NCBI GenBank assembly: GCA_937898265.1
Contig: CALEJM010000262.1
Location: 1-7,861 of the forward strand
Length of the DNA stretch: 7,861 nucleotides
Reading direction: 5' to 3'
Source of the DNA: an uncultured Porphyromonadaceae bacterium
Lineage (GTDB): Bacteria > Bacteroidota > Bacteroidia > Bacteroidales > Paludibacteraceae
In this document: piece by piece, positions 1 through 7,441 of the stretch
How positions within the stretch are numbered: the first letter of the stretch is position 1
Layout: every line of letters starts with the position of its first letter
Notes under the pieces: model-generated
What the model saw: only the letters and a program-made list of their open reading frames with translations
Told to the model about the DNA's origin: nothing
Database searches by the model: none
Program-made: the position numbers and the translations under genes

Positions 1-1231
1 GTTCGAACCTCTCCGTGAGGGTCGGATCCTGCCTGTGACGCTTTGTCAGGGGGCTCATCTCCACAGGATAGTCAGTGATGAACGTGGGCTGGATGAGCTT
101 GCTCTCGCAATACTCCCCGAAGATGGCATCTATGAGCTTTCCCTTTCCCATCGAAGGTTCCACCTCCACGTGGAGCGACGCGCAGGTCCGGCGGAGTTCC
201 TCCTCCGACATCCCCTTCACGTCAACGCCGGCATACTCCTTTATGGCCTCGAGTATTGGCAGACGGCGGAACGTGACTCCGAAATCGACCTCATGCTCCC
301 CTATCTGCACCTTTGTAGTGCCGTTCACGGCGGTGCTGATGCGGCACAGCATCTTCTCCACGAAGTCCATCATCCAGATGTAGTCCTTGTAGGCAACGTA
401 AATCTCCATACAGGTGAATTCCGGATTGTGGGTCTTGTCCATACCCTCGTTGCGGAAGTCCTTGGCGAACTCGTACACGCCGTTGTAACCGCCCACGATG
501 AGTCTCTTCAGGTACAGTTCGTTGGCGATACGCAGGTACAGGGGTATGTCGAGAGCATTGTGGTGCGTGATGAACGGACGGGCGGTGGCGCCTCCGGGAA
601 TGCTCTGCAGGATGGGGGTCTCGACTTCAAGGCAGCCGGCCTCGGCGAAATACTGTCTCATTGTGGAAATTATCTGTGCCCTCTTGATGAAGGTTTCCTT
701 CACCTGAGGGTTCACGATAAGGTCCACGTACCTCTGGCGATAGCGCAGCTCGGGATCGGTGAAGGCGTCGAACACCTGACCGTCCTGCTCCTTTACTATG
801 GGGAGGACGCGCAGGGACTTGCTCAGGAGGGTCAGTTCCTTGGCGTGGATGCTCAGCTGGCCGGTCTGGGTGTAGAATGCGAACCCCTTGATGCCGACTA
901 TGTCTCCGATGTCCAGAAGTTTCTTCCAGACCGTGTTGTACATCGTCTTGTCCTCTTCGGGGCAGATTTCATCACGTTTTACGTAAATCTGAATTTTGCC
1001 TGTTGCGTCTTGCAGTTCGTAGAAAGAAACTGCACCCATAATACGCTGTTTCATAATACGACCAGCGATACAAACATCTTGGAAAAGAGTATTGTCTTCC
1101 GGAAATTTTTCTAAAATTTCCTTGGAATTTGCATTAATGGGATATTCTGCTGCAGGATAAGGGTCGATGCCCATCTCGCGCAGTGTGTTTAGACTGTTGC
1201 GTCTGAACAACTCTTGTTCTGAAAGTTCCAT
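1..1231 (-). CDS. lysS: Lysyl-tRNA synthetase, class II (partial, C-terminus beyond window)
   Basis: This gene encodes a cytoplasmic class II enzyme that charges tRNA-Lys with lysine using ATP. The frame begins [20 protein letters not shown] and stays open for 410 codons to the left edge. An N-terminal OB-fold anticodon-binding domain occupies roughly residues 55-165. Motif 1 lies around 195-209 ([15 protein letters not shown]). Motif 2 is unmistakable at 259-273 ([15 protein letters not shown]). The last visible residues, [19 protein letters not shown], match the family. Bacteroidota LysRS is about 575 residues, so some 165 residues, including motif 3, lie outside the window. The start sits 18 nt after the stop of the DHH phosphoesterase gene with no promoter between them, so it is probably the third gene of the parC operon. 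There is no Shine-Dalgarno sequence, as is usual in this phylum. The first 85 or so codons are markedly AT-rich compared with the rest (see findings). Identification is secure. Confidence 0.96.
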   Translation of the reverse strand, partial: MELSEQELFRRNSLNTLREMGIDPYPAAEYPINANSKEILEKFPEDNTLFQDVCIAGRIMKQRIMGAVSFYELQDATGKIQIYVKRDEICPEEDKTMYNTVWKKLLDIGDIVGIKGFAFYTQTGQLSIHAKELTLLSKSLRVLPIVKEQDGQVFDAFTDPELRYRQRYVDLIVNPQVKETFIKRAQIISTMRQYFAEAGCLEVETPILQSIPGGATARPFITHHNALDIPLYLRIANELYLKRLIVGGYNGVYEFAKDFRNEGMDKTHNPEFTCMEIYVAYKDYIWMMDFVEKMLCRISTAVNGTTKVQIGEHEVDFGVTFRRLPILEAIKEYAGVDVKGMSEEELRRTCASLHVEVEPSMGKGKLIDAIFGEYCESKLIQPTFITDYPVEMSPLTKRHRQDPTLTERFE

Positions 1232-1249
1232 ATATGTCTTGTTGTTATT

Positions 1250-2296
1250 TTATTCGTTGTTGGGTTTGTTGTTGAAGTCGAACTCCTCGCGGCGGCGTAT
1301 CACGTTCTCAATCTGATGGAGCGTGCGACGGAGTGAGCAGTAGCTCTCGCCACCGGCAGCGTTCTTGTGGCCGCCTCCTTTGAAATGCTCTGCCATCTTA
1401 TTGACATGCACCTCGCCTTGGGAGCGGAACGAGATTTTTATCTTGTCCTCATCCTCGCGCACGAAGATAGAGACATCGATTTCTTTGATTTGCAACGGCA
1501 TGTTGACCAATCCCTCGGTGTCGCCCTTCTCGTAGTTGAAGCGCGCACACTCCTCCTTGCTCATCGCGATGACCGCAGTCTTGAACTCGGGGAAGATACG
1601 CATCTTCTGGTAGAGACAGTAGCCGATGAGACGGAGACGCGATACGGAATAGACGTTGAACACATTATTGTAGATAGCGTCCTTGTTGATACCCTTCTTC
1701 AGCAGCTCGCTCACGATGATGTAGAGATCGGGGTTCTGCGAGTTGTAGGAGAAATTGCCTGTGTCGGTCATCAGTCCGGTGTAGAGTGCCTCGGCACAAG
1801 GCTTGGAGATTTGGCTGATGGCGCCGAGGTCGTCGAAGAAACGGTAGATAAGCTCGCAGGTGGCAGCTGCCTCGGGGTGCGAGATTGTCACGTCGCATTC
1901 GATGTCTGGGTCGAGGTGGTGGTCGATGAGCACACGTTTGGCCTTCGACTCCGAGACTGCGTCCTTGACACGGCTGATGCGGTTGAGGGCGTTGTAGTCG
2001 AGACAGAAGATGAGGTCGGCATCGGTGATGACCTGCTTGGCCTCTTCGGTCTGCGTCTCGTAGACGAGGATGGCGTCGCTTCCCTCTAGCCATTTCAGGA
2101 AGTCGGGAAACATGTTGGGCACTACCACCACCGCCTCCTTGCCTCTCTCGCGGAGATACCAGTAGAGCGCCAGCGAAGAGCCGATGGCGTCGCCGTCGGG
2201 GGAGATGTGGCAGGTGATAGCTATCTTGTTTGATTGGTCGATGAGGGCTTTTGCGCTCTCTATCTTTGCCGAATCAATGAGTGGGTTGAGCATCAT
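1250..2296 (-). CDS. nrnA: DHH/DHHA1 family phosphoesterase, NrnA-like (oligoribonuclease / pAp phosphatase)
   Basis: This 348-residue cytoplasmic enzyme has the full DHH phosphoesterase metal site. Motif I is H30-x-x-PDGDAIGS with D34 and D36. Motif II is D100 in FCLDYNALNRI. The DHH triad is D125-H126-H127 (VLIDHHLDPD). Motif IV is D178 in LMTDTGNF. The C-terminal DHHA1 substrate-binding domain ends in the glycine-rich loop GGGHKNAAGG (307-316). Length and architecture match NrnA, a Mn-dependent enzyme that degrades 2-5 nt RNAs and dephosphorylates 3'-phosphoadenosine-5'-phosphate. Other DHH-DHHA1 proteins hydrolyse c-di-AMP or its product pApA, so the exact substrate is inferred. Unlike GdpP, it has no PAS, GGDEF or membrane segments. 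Tandem ATGs at 2296 and 2293 leave the start uncertain by one residue. The gene lies 28 nt downstream of parC and 18 nt upstream of lysS, so it is probably co-transcribed with both. Confidence 0.9.
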   Translation of the reverse strand: MMLNPLIDSAKIESAKALIDQSNKIAITCHISPDGDAIGSSLALYWYLRERGKEAVVVVPNMFPDFLKWLEGSDAILVYETQTEEAKQVITDADLIFCLDYNALNRISRVKDAVSESKAKRVLIDHHLDPDIECDVTISHPEAAATCELIYRFFDDLGAISQISKPCAEALYTGLMTDTGNFSYNSQNPDLYIIVSELLKKGINKDAIYNNVFNVYSVSRLRLIGYCLYQKMRIFPEFKTAVIAMSKEECARFNYEKGDTEGLVNMPLQIKEIDVSIFVREDEDKIKISFRSQGEVHVNKMAEHFKGGGHKNAAGGESYCSLRRTLHQIENVIRRREEFDFNNKPNNE

Positions 2297-2324
2297 AAGT
2301 AACTAATGTTCGTAGTGTGTAGCG

Positions 2325-5072
2325 TTAGAACAAACTCAGTTGTCCGTCGTTGGCATCGTTGCTGTCGGTCTCAGGAGCGGGCTCGGCAGGTTCCTCTGCG
2401 GGAGTCTCAGCGGGAGTCTCCGGTTGGCGCTGAGGCTCCAACTCGATGATGCGTGCCACCTCCTGTTTGGAGATACGCTTGCCTTTTGCCTTATGACTCT
2501 TCACAGCAATGAACTCCTCTGCGTCGAGTTGGATGGCTGGTTTGTCGGCATCGTCGCCTCCGAACTCCACTTGGAGATAAGGATAAGGGGTGTCGGTGAG
2601 CAACAGCTGCTTCGACTTAGGGTTGTCGCCGAGATACGACTGCGGCTTGGCGCTTGCCACCAGTGGGAAACGCTTCAGATAGGCGAATCCGCCCTCGTCG
2701 GCATCAAGCAGTGCAGCGGTCCAGATTTTGTCGGCGTTGAATTTCTCGATGCGTACGATGTCGCTGTCGTAGTGGTTGGTAAGGTCGAAGTTGGTGGTAT
2801 AGAACTCGCCCTTGCTGTTGACCACAAGGATGAGGTCGTCGTTGAAGAACTCGCCAAGGAAGCGTCCGTGGTTGTCCATATTGAGACGTGCCACATCTTC
2901 GTCGAACCATATTGGTGTGCCGCCTAGGGTAGAGCCACCGCGGTGTTTGAGGAGGATGCGGTAGACAGGATATTTCGTCAACAGGTTGCCGCGCGACTGT
3001 CTGCCTTTGATAGCCAGTTGGGCGAAGTCTTTCTCAAAGGTCATATTGCGCAGTTTCTTGTTGGTCTGTTTCAAAGCGACGCGAATCACCTCTCCCTCGC
3101 CGTTGGCGTTGGCAGAGAAGTAGAAGACGCGTGAGCCAGGATAGCCCTGGGTGAGGTTGTAGGTCTTGTCGCGTGAGACGGAGTTGACGCTGAAGCGCTT
3201 CATATAGAAGAAACCGGTGCAGGTCTCCTCCACGGCATTGCCGTTGGCGTCGGTGGTCATCACCTTGGTGCCCTCCTTGCCGTCTCGGTAAACCACGTTA
3301 TAGACCGTGCGTTTGTCGTTTTTGTGGAAGACGCCCACGTGGATGATATCTTTGCCTACATAGCTCTTCTCGGTCACCTTCGTCACGCGGTATTCGCCGT
3401 TGCGGAAGAAGATGATGATATCGTCGATGTCGGAGCAGTCGCATACATATTCCACCCCTTCGTCCTTCTTGAGGGCGATGCCGACGTAACCTTCGCTCTT
3501 GTTGACATAGAGTTTGGCGTTGTTGGCAACCACCTTGGCAGCCACGATGTTCTCGAAGTTGCGCAGTTCGGTGCGACGAGGATATTTGTCACCGTAGGTC
3601 TTCTTGAGGTGTTCGAACCACTCGATGGTGTATTCCACGAGGTGGTTGAGGTGGTAGTTGATTTGGTCGAGACGATTTTGCCACTCGGCATACTGACGGT
3701 TGGCATCGTCGACGTTGAACTTCAGGATGCGTGCCATCTTGATGTCGAGCAGTCGGTGGATATCGTCGTGAGTAATCGGGCGAATGAAATCCTTGACAAA
3801 AGGCTTCAGGCGTTTCTCGATGTGGAGGATAGCCTCCTCGTTGCTTTGTGCCTGCTCAAACTCCTTGTCTTTGTAGATGCGTTGTTCGATGAAGATGCGT
3901 TCCAAAGAGGCGTAGAGCATCTTGTCCTGCAGTTCGGCTGCCTCGATGCTGAGCTCTTTTTGCAACAGCATCTTGGTGTTCTCGGTGCTTGTTCTGAGGA
4001 CATCGCTGACGGTAAGGAAGTAGGGTTTGTTGTTGTAGACCACGCAGCAGTTGGGCGAGTAGTTGTGCTCGCACTCTGTGAAGGCGTAGAGGGCGTCGAT
4101 GGTCTTGTCGGGCGAGTTCTTAGGCTCGAGATAGAGGACGATTTCAACGTTGGCAGCGGTGTTGTCGTCAATCTTCTTGATGCTGATTTTGCCTTTGGCA
4201 TTGGCATCCATGATGGAGTCGCAGAGGCTTGCCACGTCGAGGCCGAAAGGAATCTCGGTGATAACGAGAGAGTGTGAGTCACGTTTCTCGATTTTGGCGC
4301 GAATCTTTACCTTGCCGCCACGGGCACCGTCTTTGTAGTTGGAGACGTCGATGTAACCGCCCGTCGGGAAATCAGGGAAGAGTTGGAACTCCTCGCCACG
4401 GAGGTAGGCGATGGAGGCGTCGAGCAATTCGTTGAAATTGTGCGGAAGGATTTTGGTGTTGAGGCCGAGTCCGATGCCTTCGCTGCCTTGTGCGAGGAGG
4501 AGCGGAAACTTCGATGGGAGTGAGACGGGTTCTTGGTTGCGTCCGTCGTAGGAGGGTTTCCACTCGGTGATTTTGTTGTTGAACACCACCTCGAGTGCAA
4601 ATTTGGAGAGGCGTGCTTCGATATAACGTGCGGCAGCAGCATCGTCGCCGGTGAGTATGTTACCCCAGTTACCTTGGCAGTCGATGAGGAGGTCTTTTTG
4701 TCCCAAGAGCACCAAGGCCTCGTAGATGGAGGCGTCGCCGTGTGGGTGAAACTTCATGGTTTCGCCTACGATGTTTGCCACTTTGTTGTAGCGTCCGTCC
4801 TCCATACGTTTCATGGCGTGGAGAACGCGTCGCTGAACGGGTTTGAAGCCGTCGTTGAGGTTTGGGAAGGCGCGTTCGAGGTTGACGTAGGAGGCGTATT
4901 CCAGGAACCAGGTACGATACATGCCTGGAAGGTGGCGTAGGCCCTCTTCGTCGTTGCCGTCAATGGGGCGGTATCCCGTGTCTCTGCCGGTCTCTTCTAC
5001 CGCTTCTTGGGCAGTCTCTTCTGCTGTCTGCTCGATGATTTCTTCGTTGTCGTTATAGTCGTCGTTTTGCAT
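2325..5072 (-). CDS. parC: DNA topoisomerase IV subunit A
   Basis: This 915-residue protein is the DNA breakage-reunion subunit of type IIA topoisomerase IV, which decatenates daughter chromosomes together with ParE (not in this window). An acidic leader (residues 1-45) precedes the winged-helix core. The quinolone-determining helix reads HPHGDASIYE (109-118), and the catalytic tyrosine is Y150 in AAAARYIEARLS. NILTGD and YDGRNQEPVSLP are standard. The tower and coiled-coil region is followed by a beta-pinwheel C-terminal domain with a degenerate box, GRQSRGN, instead of the GyrA box; this favours ParC over GyrA. An Ala/Pro/Glu linker then leads to the terminal residues QLSLF, a match to the sliding-clamp-binding consensus. 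I chose the ATG at 5072. A longer in-frame GTG at 5138 would add 22 residues, but it lies inside the thrS terminator stem and upstream of the promoter, so it would not be transcribed from that promoter. The gene is first in a probable parC-nrnA-lysS operon. Confidence 0.95.
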   Translation of the reverse strand: MQNDDYNDNEEIIEQTAEETAQEAVEETGRDTGYRPIDGNDEEGLRHLPGMYRTWFLEYASYVNLERAFPNLNDGFKPVQRRVLHAMKRMEDGRYNKVANIVGETMKFHPHGDASIYEALVLLGQKDLLIDCQGNWGNILTGDDAAAARYIEARLSKFALEVVFNNKITEWKPSYDGRNQEPVSLPSKFPLLLAQGSEGIGLGLNTKILPHNFNELLDASIAYLRGEEFQLFPDFPTGGYIDVSNYKDGARGGKVKIRAKIEKRDSHSLVITEIPFGLDVASLCDSIMDANAKGKISIKKIDDNTAANVEIVLYLEPKNSPDKTIDALYAFTECEHNYSPNCCVVYNNKPYFLTVSDVLRTSTENTKMLLQKELSIEAAELQDKMLYASLERIFIEQRIYKDKEFEQAQSNEEAILHIEKRLKPFVKDFIRPITHDDIHRLLDIKMARILKFNVDDANRQYAEWQNRLDQINYHLNHLVEYTIEWFEHLKKTYGDKYPRRTELRNFENIVAAKVVANNAKLYVNKSEGYVGIALKKDEGVEYVCDCSDIDDIIIFFRNGEYRVTKVTEKSYVGKDIIHVGVFHKNDKRTVYNVVYRDGKEGTKVMTTDANGNAVEETCTGFFYMKRFSVNSVSRDKTYNLTQGYPGSRVFYFSANANGEGEVIRVALKQTNKKLRNMTFEKDFAQLAIKGRQSRGNLLTKYPVYRILLKHRGGSTLGGTPIWFDEDVARLNMDNHGRFLGEFFNDDLILVVNSKGEFYTTNFDLTNHYDSDIVRIEKFNADKIWTAALLDADEGGFAYLKRFPLVASAKPQSYLGDNPKSKQLLLTDTPYPYLQVEFGGDDADKPAIQLDAEEFIAVKSHKAKGKRISKQEVARIIELEPQRQPETPAETPAEEPAEPAPETDSNDANDGQLSLF
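2398..2420 (-). repeat. 12-bp tandem repeat in the parC C-terminal linker
   Basis: On the plus strand GCGGGAGTCTC occurs at 2398-2408 and again at 2410-2420, a period of 12 bp. In ParC it encodes the repeated ETPA of the Pro/Ala/Glu-rich linker that precedes the C-terminal QLSLF. The linker is probably disordered and tolerant of length change by slippage. Confidence 0.75.
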
Positions 5073-5099
5073 GCTGTTAAGCCTCTTGTTTTGCAGCCA

Positions 5100-5130
5100 C
5101 AAAGGTACAATTTTTCGTTGAAAAAAACAA
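5100..5130 (-). promoter_or_regulatory. Bacteroidota-type promoter of the parC operon
   Basis: Reading the minus strand, TTG (5130-5128) is followed after 20 bases by TACCTTTG (5107-5100). This matches the Bacteroidota primary sigma factor consensus (-33 TTG/TTTG, 19-21 base spacer, -7 TAnnTTTG). The predicted transcript begins a few bases further on, about 20-25 nt before the ATG at 5072, giving a short leader without a Shine-Dalgarno sequence. The -33 element is embedded in the U-tract of the thrS terminator. Confidence 0.8.
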
Positions 5131-5166
5131 GAAAGCACGTCTCATTCCGTGTTGGAGAGACGTGCT
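5120..5166 (-). terminator. Intrinsic terminator of thrS
   Basis: On the minus strand, AGCACGTCTC (5166-5157) pairs perfectly over 10 bp with GAGACGTGCT (5143-5134) around a 13-nt loop. A T-rich tract, TTCTTGTTTTTTT, follows directly. The hairpin begins about 25 nt after the thrS stop codon. The strength of the stem and the U-tract indicate efficient factor-independent termination that separates thrS from the parC operon. Confidence 0.88.
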
Positions 5167-5172
5167 GTTGTT

Positions 5173-5191
5173 TTTAGCCTTGTTTTAGGCT
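5173..5191. repeat. Small 5-bp hairpin just after the thrS stop
   Basis: AGCCT and AGGCT, about six bases apart, form a short inverted repeat between the thrS stop and the main terminator. On the thrS strand it is followed by A rather than T residues, so it is not a terminator itself. It might stabilise the 3' end, but it is short enough to have arisen by chance. Confidence 0.3.
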
Positions 5192-7141
5192 TTATTTCTT
5201 AAGGTAAGCGTACATTTGGTCGTGAACTTCCTGGTTGATCATTTGTGCAAATGCCTCAGGAGTCATGGCGCCTTTGTCGCCTTCGCCTTGTTTGCGTACG
5301 GAGATTGTGCCTTCTGCCATCTCTTTCTCGCCCACGATGAGGAGGTAAGGGATGCGTTTCAATTCGTTGTCGCGAATCTTACGGCCGATTTTCTCGTTGC
5401 GGTAGTCGCCGATGCAGCGAACGTCAGCGATGTCGAGTTTCTTGGCTACTTCCATGGCGTAGTCGTTGAATTTCTCACTGATTGGGAGAACGACGCATTG
5501 GTCTGGGGTGAGCCACAATGGGAACTTGCCAGCGGTGTGTTCGATGAGAACGGCCACGAAGCGTTCCATAGAGCCGAATGGGGCGCGGTGAATCATCACA
5601 GGGCGATGTTTCTGGTTGTCCTCGGCGGTGTATTCGAGTTCGAAGCGTTGTGGCAAGTTGTAGTCTACTTGGATGGTGCCCAATTGCCAACGACGTCCGA
5701 TTGCGTCTTTCACCATGAAGTCGAGTTTTGGACCATAGAAGGCAGCCTCGCCATATTCTACGACAGCGTTCATGTTCTTCTCCTTGCAAGCTTCGATGAT
5801 GGCATTTTCGGCTTTCTCCCAAACCTCGTCGCTGCCCACGTATTTCTCGTGGTTGTTAGGGTCGCGGAGAGAGATTTGTGCCTCTACGTTCTTGAAGTCG
5901 AGTGCTTTGAAGATGATTTCGATGATTTCCATCACCTTGATGAACTCCTCTTTCACTTGGTCTGGACGGCAGTAGATGTGTGCGTCGTCTTGGGTGAATG
6001 AGCGAACGCGTGTCAGGCCGTGGAGCTCGCCAGACTGTTCATAGCGGTAGACAGTGCCAAACTCGGCGATACGCAAAGGAAGATCCTTGTAGGAGCGTGG
6101 GCTGTTCTTGAAGATCATGCAGTGGTGAGGGCAGTTCATTGGCTTGAGGAGGTAGACCTCGCCTTCCTCTGGGGTGGTGATAGGCTGGAATGAGTCCTTG
6201 CCGTAGTGATCCCAGTGTCCTGAGGTGACGTAGAGGTTCTTGTTGCCGATGTGAGGTGTCATCACCTGTTGGTAGCCGTATTGTTTCTGAATTTTCTTCA
6301 GGAACTCCTCGAGGCGGAGGCGGAGTGCTGTGCCTTTTGGCAACCAGATAGGGAGACCCTTGCCCACCATTTCGGTGAACATGAAGAGCTCAAGCTCCTT
6401 GCCAATCTTGCGGTGGTCGCGTTTCTTGGCTTCCTCCATGAGGGTGATGTATTCGTCGAGCATCTTCTTCTTTGGGAAGGTGATGCCATAGATGCGGGTA
6501 AGTTGGTCGCGATGTTCGTCGCCACGCCAGTAGGCACCTGCAACGCTGGTCAGTTTGATGGCTTTGATGGCGCCGGTGCTTGGGAGGTGAGGACCGCGGC
6601 AGAGGTCGGTGAATGAGCCTTGTTCGTAGAGTGTGATGGTGCCGTCGGCAAGTTCGCTGATCAGTTCGGTTTTGTAGTTCTCGCCTTTGTCGCCGAAGAA
6701 TTTCATGGCGTCGGCCTTGGAGATGTCCTTACGAGTGAGACATTCGTTCTTGGCTGCGAGTTCCATCATCTTCTTCTCGATTTTCTCGAGGTCGGTCTCT
6801 TTGATTACGGTGCCTTGAGGTGGTTGGACGTCGTAGTAGAAGCCGTTTTCGATGGCAGGACCGATACCGAAGCGTGTGCCAGGGTAGAGTTCGGTGAGTG
6901 CTTCTGCCAAGAGGTGGGCAGAGGTGTGCCAGTAGGTGTGTTTGGCCTCTTTGTCGTCCCATTTGTGGAGCACGAGTGTAGAGTCCTCGTTGATAGGGCG
7001 GAGGAGGTCGCGGACCTCACCGTTTACAGTGGCTGCCAACACGTCGGCAGCAAGGCGTGGGCTGATGCTCTCAGCGATTGCCAGGGCGGTTGTGCCAACG
7101 GGATATTCGCGGACACTTCCGTCAGGGAAAGTAATTTTCAT
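5192..7141 (-). CDS. thrS: Threonyl-tRNA synthetase
   Basis: This 649-residue cytoplasmic class II synthetase charges tRNA-Thr; the E. coli enzyme has 642 residues. Domains in order are: an N-terminal TGS domain (about 1-62); an N2 editing domain with H72 and H76 (HTSAH) plus D179, C181 and H185 (DLCRGPH), the set that clears Ser-tRNA-Thr; the catalytic core with zinc ligands C337 (MNCPHH), H388 (QDDAH) and H518 (MIHRAP); motif 2 around 361-382 ([19 protein letters not shown]); motif 3 around 516-534; and a C-terminal anticodon-binding domain (about 545-649). All key residues are present. I chose the ATG at 7141 because the family N-terminus is M-K-I-T-F-P-D-G. An in-frame TTG at 7183 would add 14 residues and has AGGAGG 11 nt upstream, so it is a weak alternative. 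The gene is monocistronic here, ended by a strong terminator and driven by its own promoter through a leader of about 110 nt. Confidence 0.97.
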   Translation of the reverse strand: MKITFPDGSVREYPVGTTALAIAESISPRLAADVLAATVNGEVRDLLRPINEDSTLVLHKWDDKEAKHTYWHTSAHLLAEALTELYPGTRFGIGPAIENGFYYDVQPPQGTVIKETDLEKIEKKMMELAAKNECLTRKDISKADAMKFFGDKGENYKTELISELADGTITLYEQGSFTDLCRGPHLPSTGAIKAIKLTSVAGAYWRGDEHRDQLTRIYGITFPKKKMLDEYITLMEEAKKRDHRKIGKELELFMFTEMVGKGLPIWLPKGTALRLRLEEFLKKIQKQYGYQQVMTPHIGNKNLYVTSGHWDHYGKDSFQPITTPEEGEVYLLKPMNCPHHCMIFKNSPRSYKDLPLRIAEFGTVYRYEQSGELHGLTRVRSFTQDDAHIYCRPDQVKEEFIKVMEIIEIIFKALDFKNVEAQISLRDPNNHEKYVGSDEVWEKAENAIIEACKEKNMNAVVEYGEAAFYGPKLDFMVKDAIGRRWQLGTIQVDYNLPQRFELEYTAEDNQKHRPVMIHRAPFGSMERFVAVLIEHTAGKFPLWLTPDQCVVLPISEKFNDYAMEVAKKLDIADVRCIGDYRNEKIGRKIRDNELKRIPYLLIVGEKEMAEGTISVRKQGEGDKGAMTPEAFAQMINQEVHDQMYAYLKK

Positions 7142-7161
7142 TGCTTTTTCTGTTTGTGCAT
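7138..7161 (-). other. Possible 7-codon upstream ORF overlapping the thrS start
   Basis: The only ATG in the thrS leader (7161) opens a frame reading MHKQKKQ, with its TGA at 7140-7138. That stop overlaps the thrS ATG as ATGA, an arrangement typical of translational coupling. The peptide contains no threonine, so classical attenuation by threonine codons is not supported. A frame this short can arise by chance. Confidence 0.25.
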
Positions 7162-7259
7162 GAGGGTTCAATCCTACGTACAACTATAGGTTATCCTCCT
7201 CAGGCTGTTGATGTTATTTGAGTATTATGTCGCACGATACGAAGGTGCGTACGTAGACG
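7142..7259 (-). promoter_or_regulatory. thrS 5' leader with inverted repeats
   Basis: The stretch between the promoter and the thrS ATG is about 110 nt, much longer than the parC leader. On the minus strand CTACGTAC (7256-7249) is perfectly complementary to GTACGTAG (7181-7174), 67 nt away. Next to the first arm, CGCAC (7249-7245) pairs with GTGCG (7235-7231) around a 9-nt loop. AGGAGG lies at 7200-7195. ThrRS expression is autoregulated or attenuated in several bacteria, so a regulatory leader is plausible, but I see no T-box or recognised riboswitch. Confidence 0.4.
7174..7256. repeat. 8-bp inverted repeat spanning the thrS leader
   Basis: CTACGTAC at 7174-7181 and GTACGTAG at 7249-7256 (plus strand) are perfect reverse complements separated by 67 bases. 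Both contain the palindrome TACGTA. The distal arm lies at the predicted transcription start and the proximal arm about 33 nt before the thrS ATG. Confidence 0.6.
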
Positions 7260-7289
7260 CAAAGGTACGAAAAATTCCGTAAACTTCAC
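7260..7289 (-). promoter_or_regulatory. Promoter of thrS (Bacteroidota type)
   Basis: The minus strand reads TACCTTTG at 7267-7260, identical to the -7 box before parC and a perfect match to TAnnTTTG. The -33 element is weak: only GTG is found at the correct distance (7289-7287, 19-base spacer). Initiation is expected a few bases downstream, around 7253-7256. Confidence 0.65.
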
Positions 7290-7441
7290 CGTTGAACACA
7301 GAATATATAATGTCGTATTGTTTTTGTTTTGTCGGGGCGTAGATTCTGATGTTTTGTTTTGGGAAAAATGGGTGTTTTCGTGGATGCAGAATGGTGGTTG
7401 TGGGTTGGGAGAGACTTTTCGTGTGAGAGAAAAACGTCCTA

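Noticed and set aside
35..1114. 359-codon open frame on the plus strand
   Set aside because: It is antisense to lysS, whose conserved motifs are clear on the minus strand. The long open frame follows from the codon bias of lysS, and the product has no family features.
1367..2089. 240-codon open frame on the plus strand
   Set aside because: It is antisense to the DHH phosphoesterase gene, which carries all catalytic motifs.
3324..4277. 317-codon open frame on the plus strand
   Set aside because: It lies opposite the core and C-terminal domain of parC. Its Val/Asp/Glu/Leu-rich composition is typical of an antisense shadow, and no promoter was seen.
5073..5138. 22-residue N-terminal extension of ParC from a GTG at 5138
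   Set aside because: The GTG lies in the thrS terminator stem and upstream of the parC -33/-7 promoter, so the parC transcript would not contain it.
7142..7259. T-box or threonine-codon attenuator before thrS
   Set aside because: No T-box sequence, no terminator hairpin with a U-tract in the leader, and no threonine codons in the only short upstream frame.
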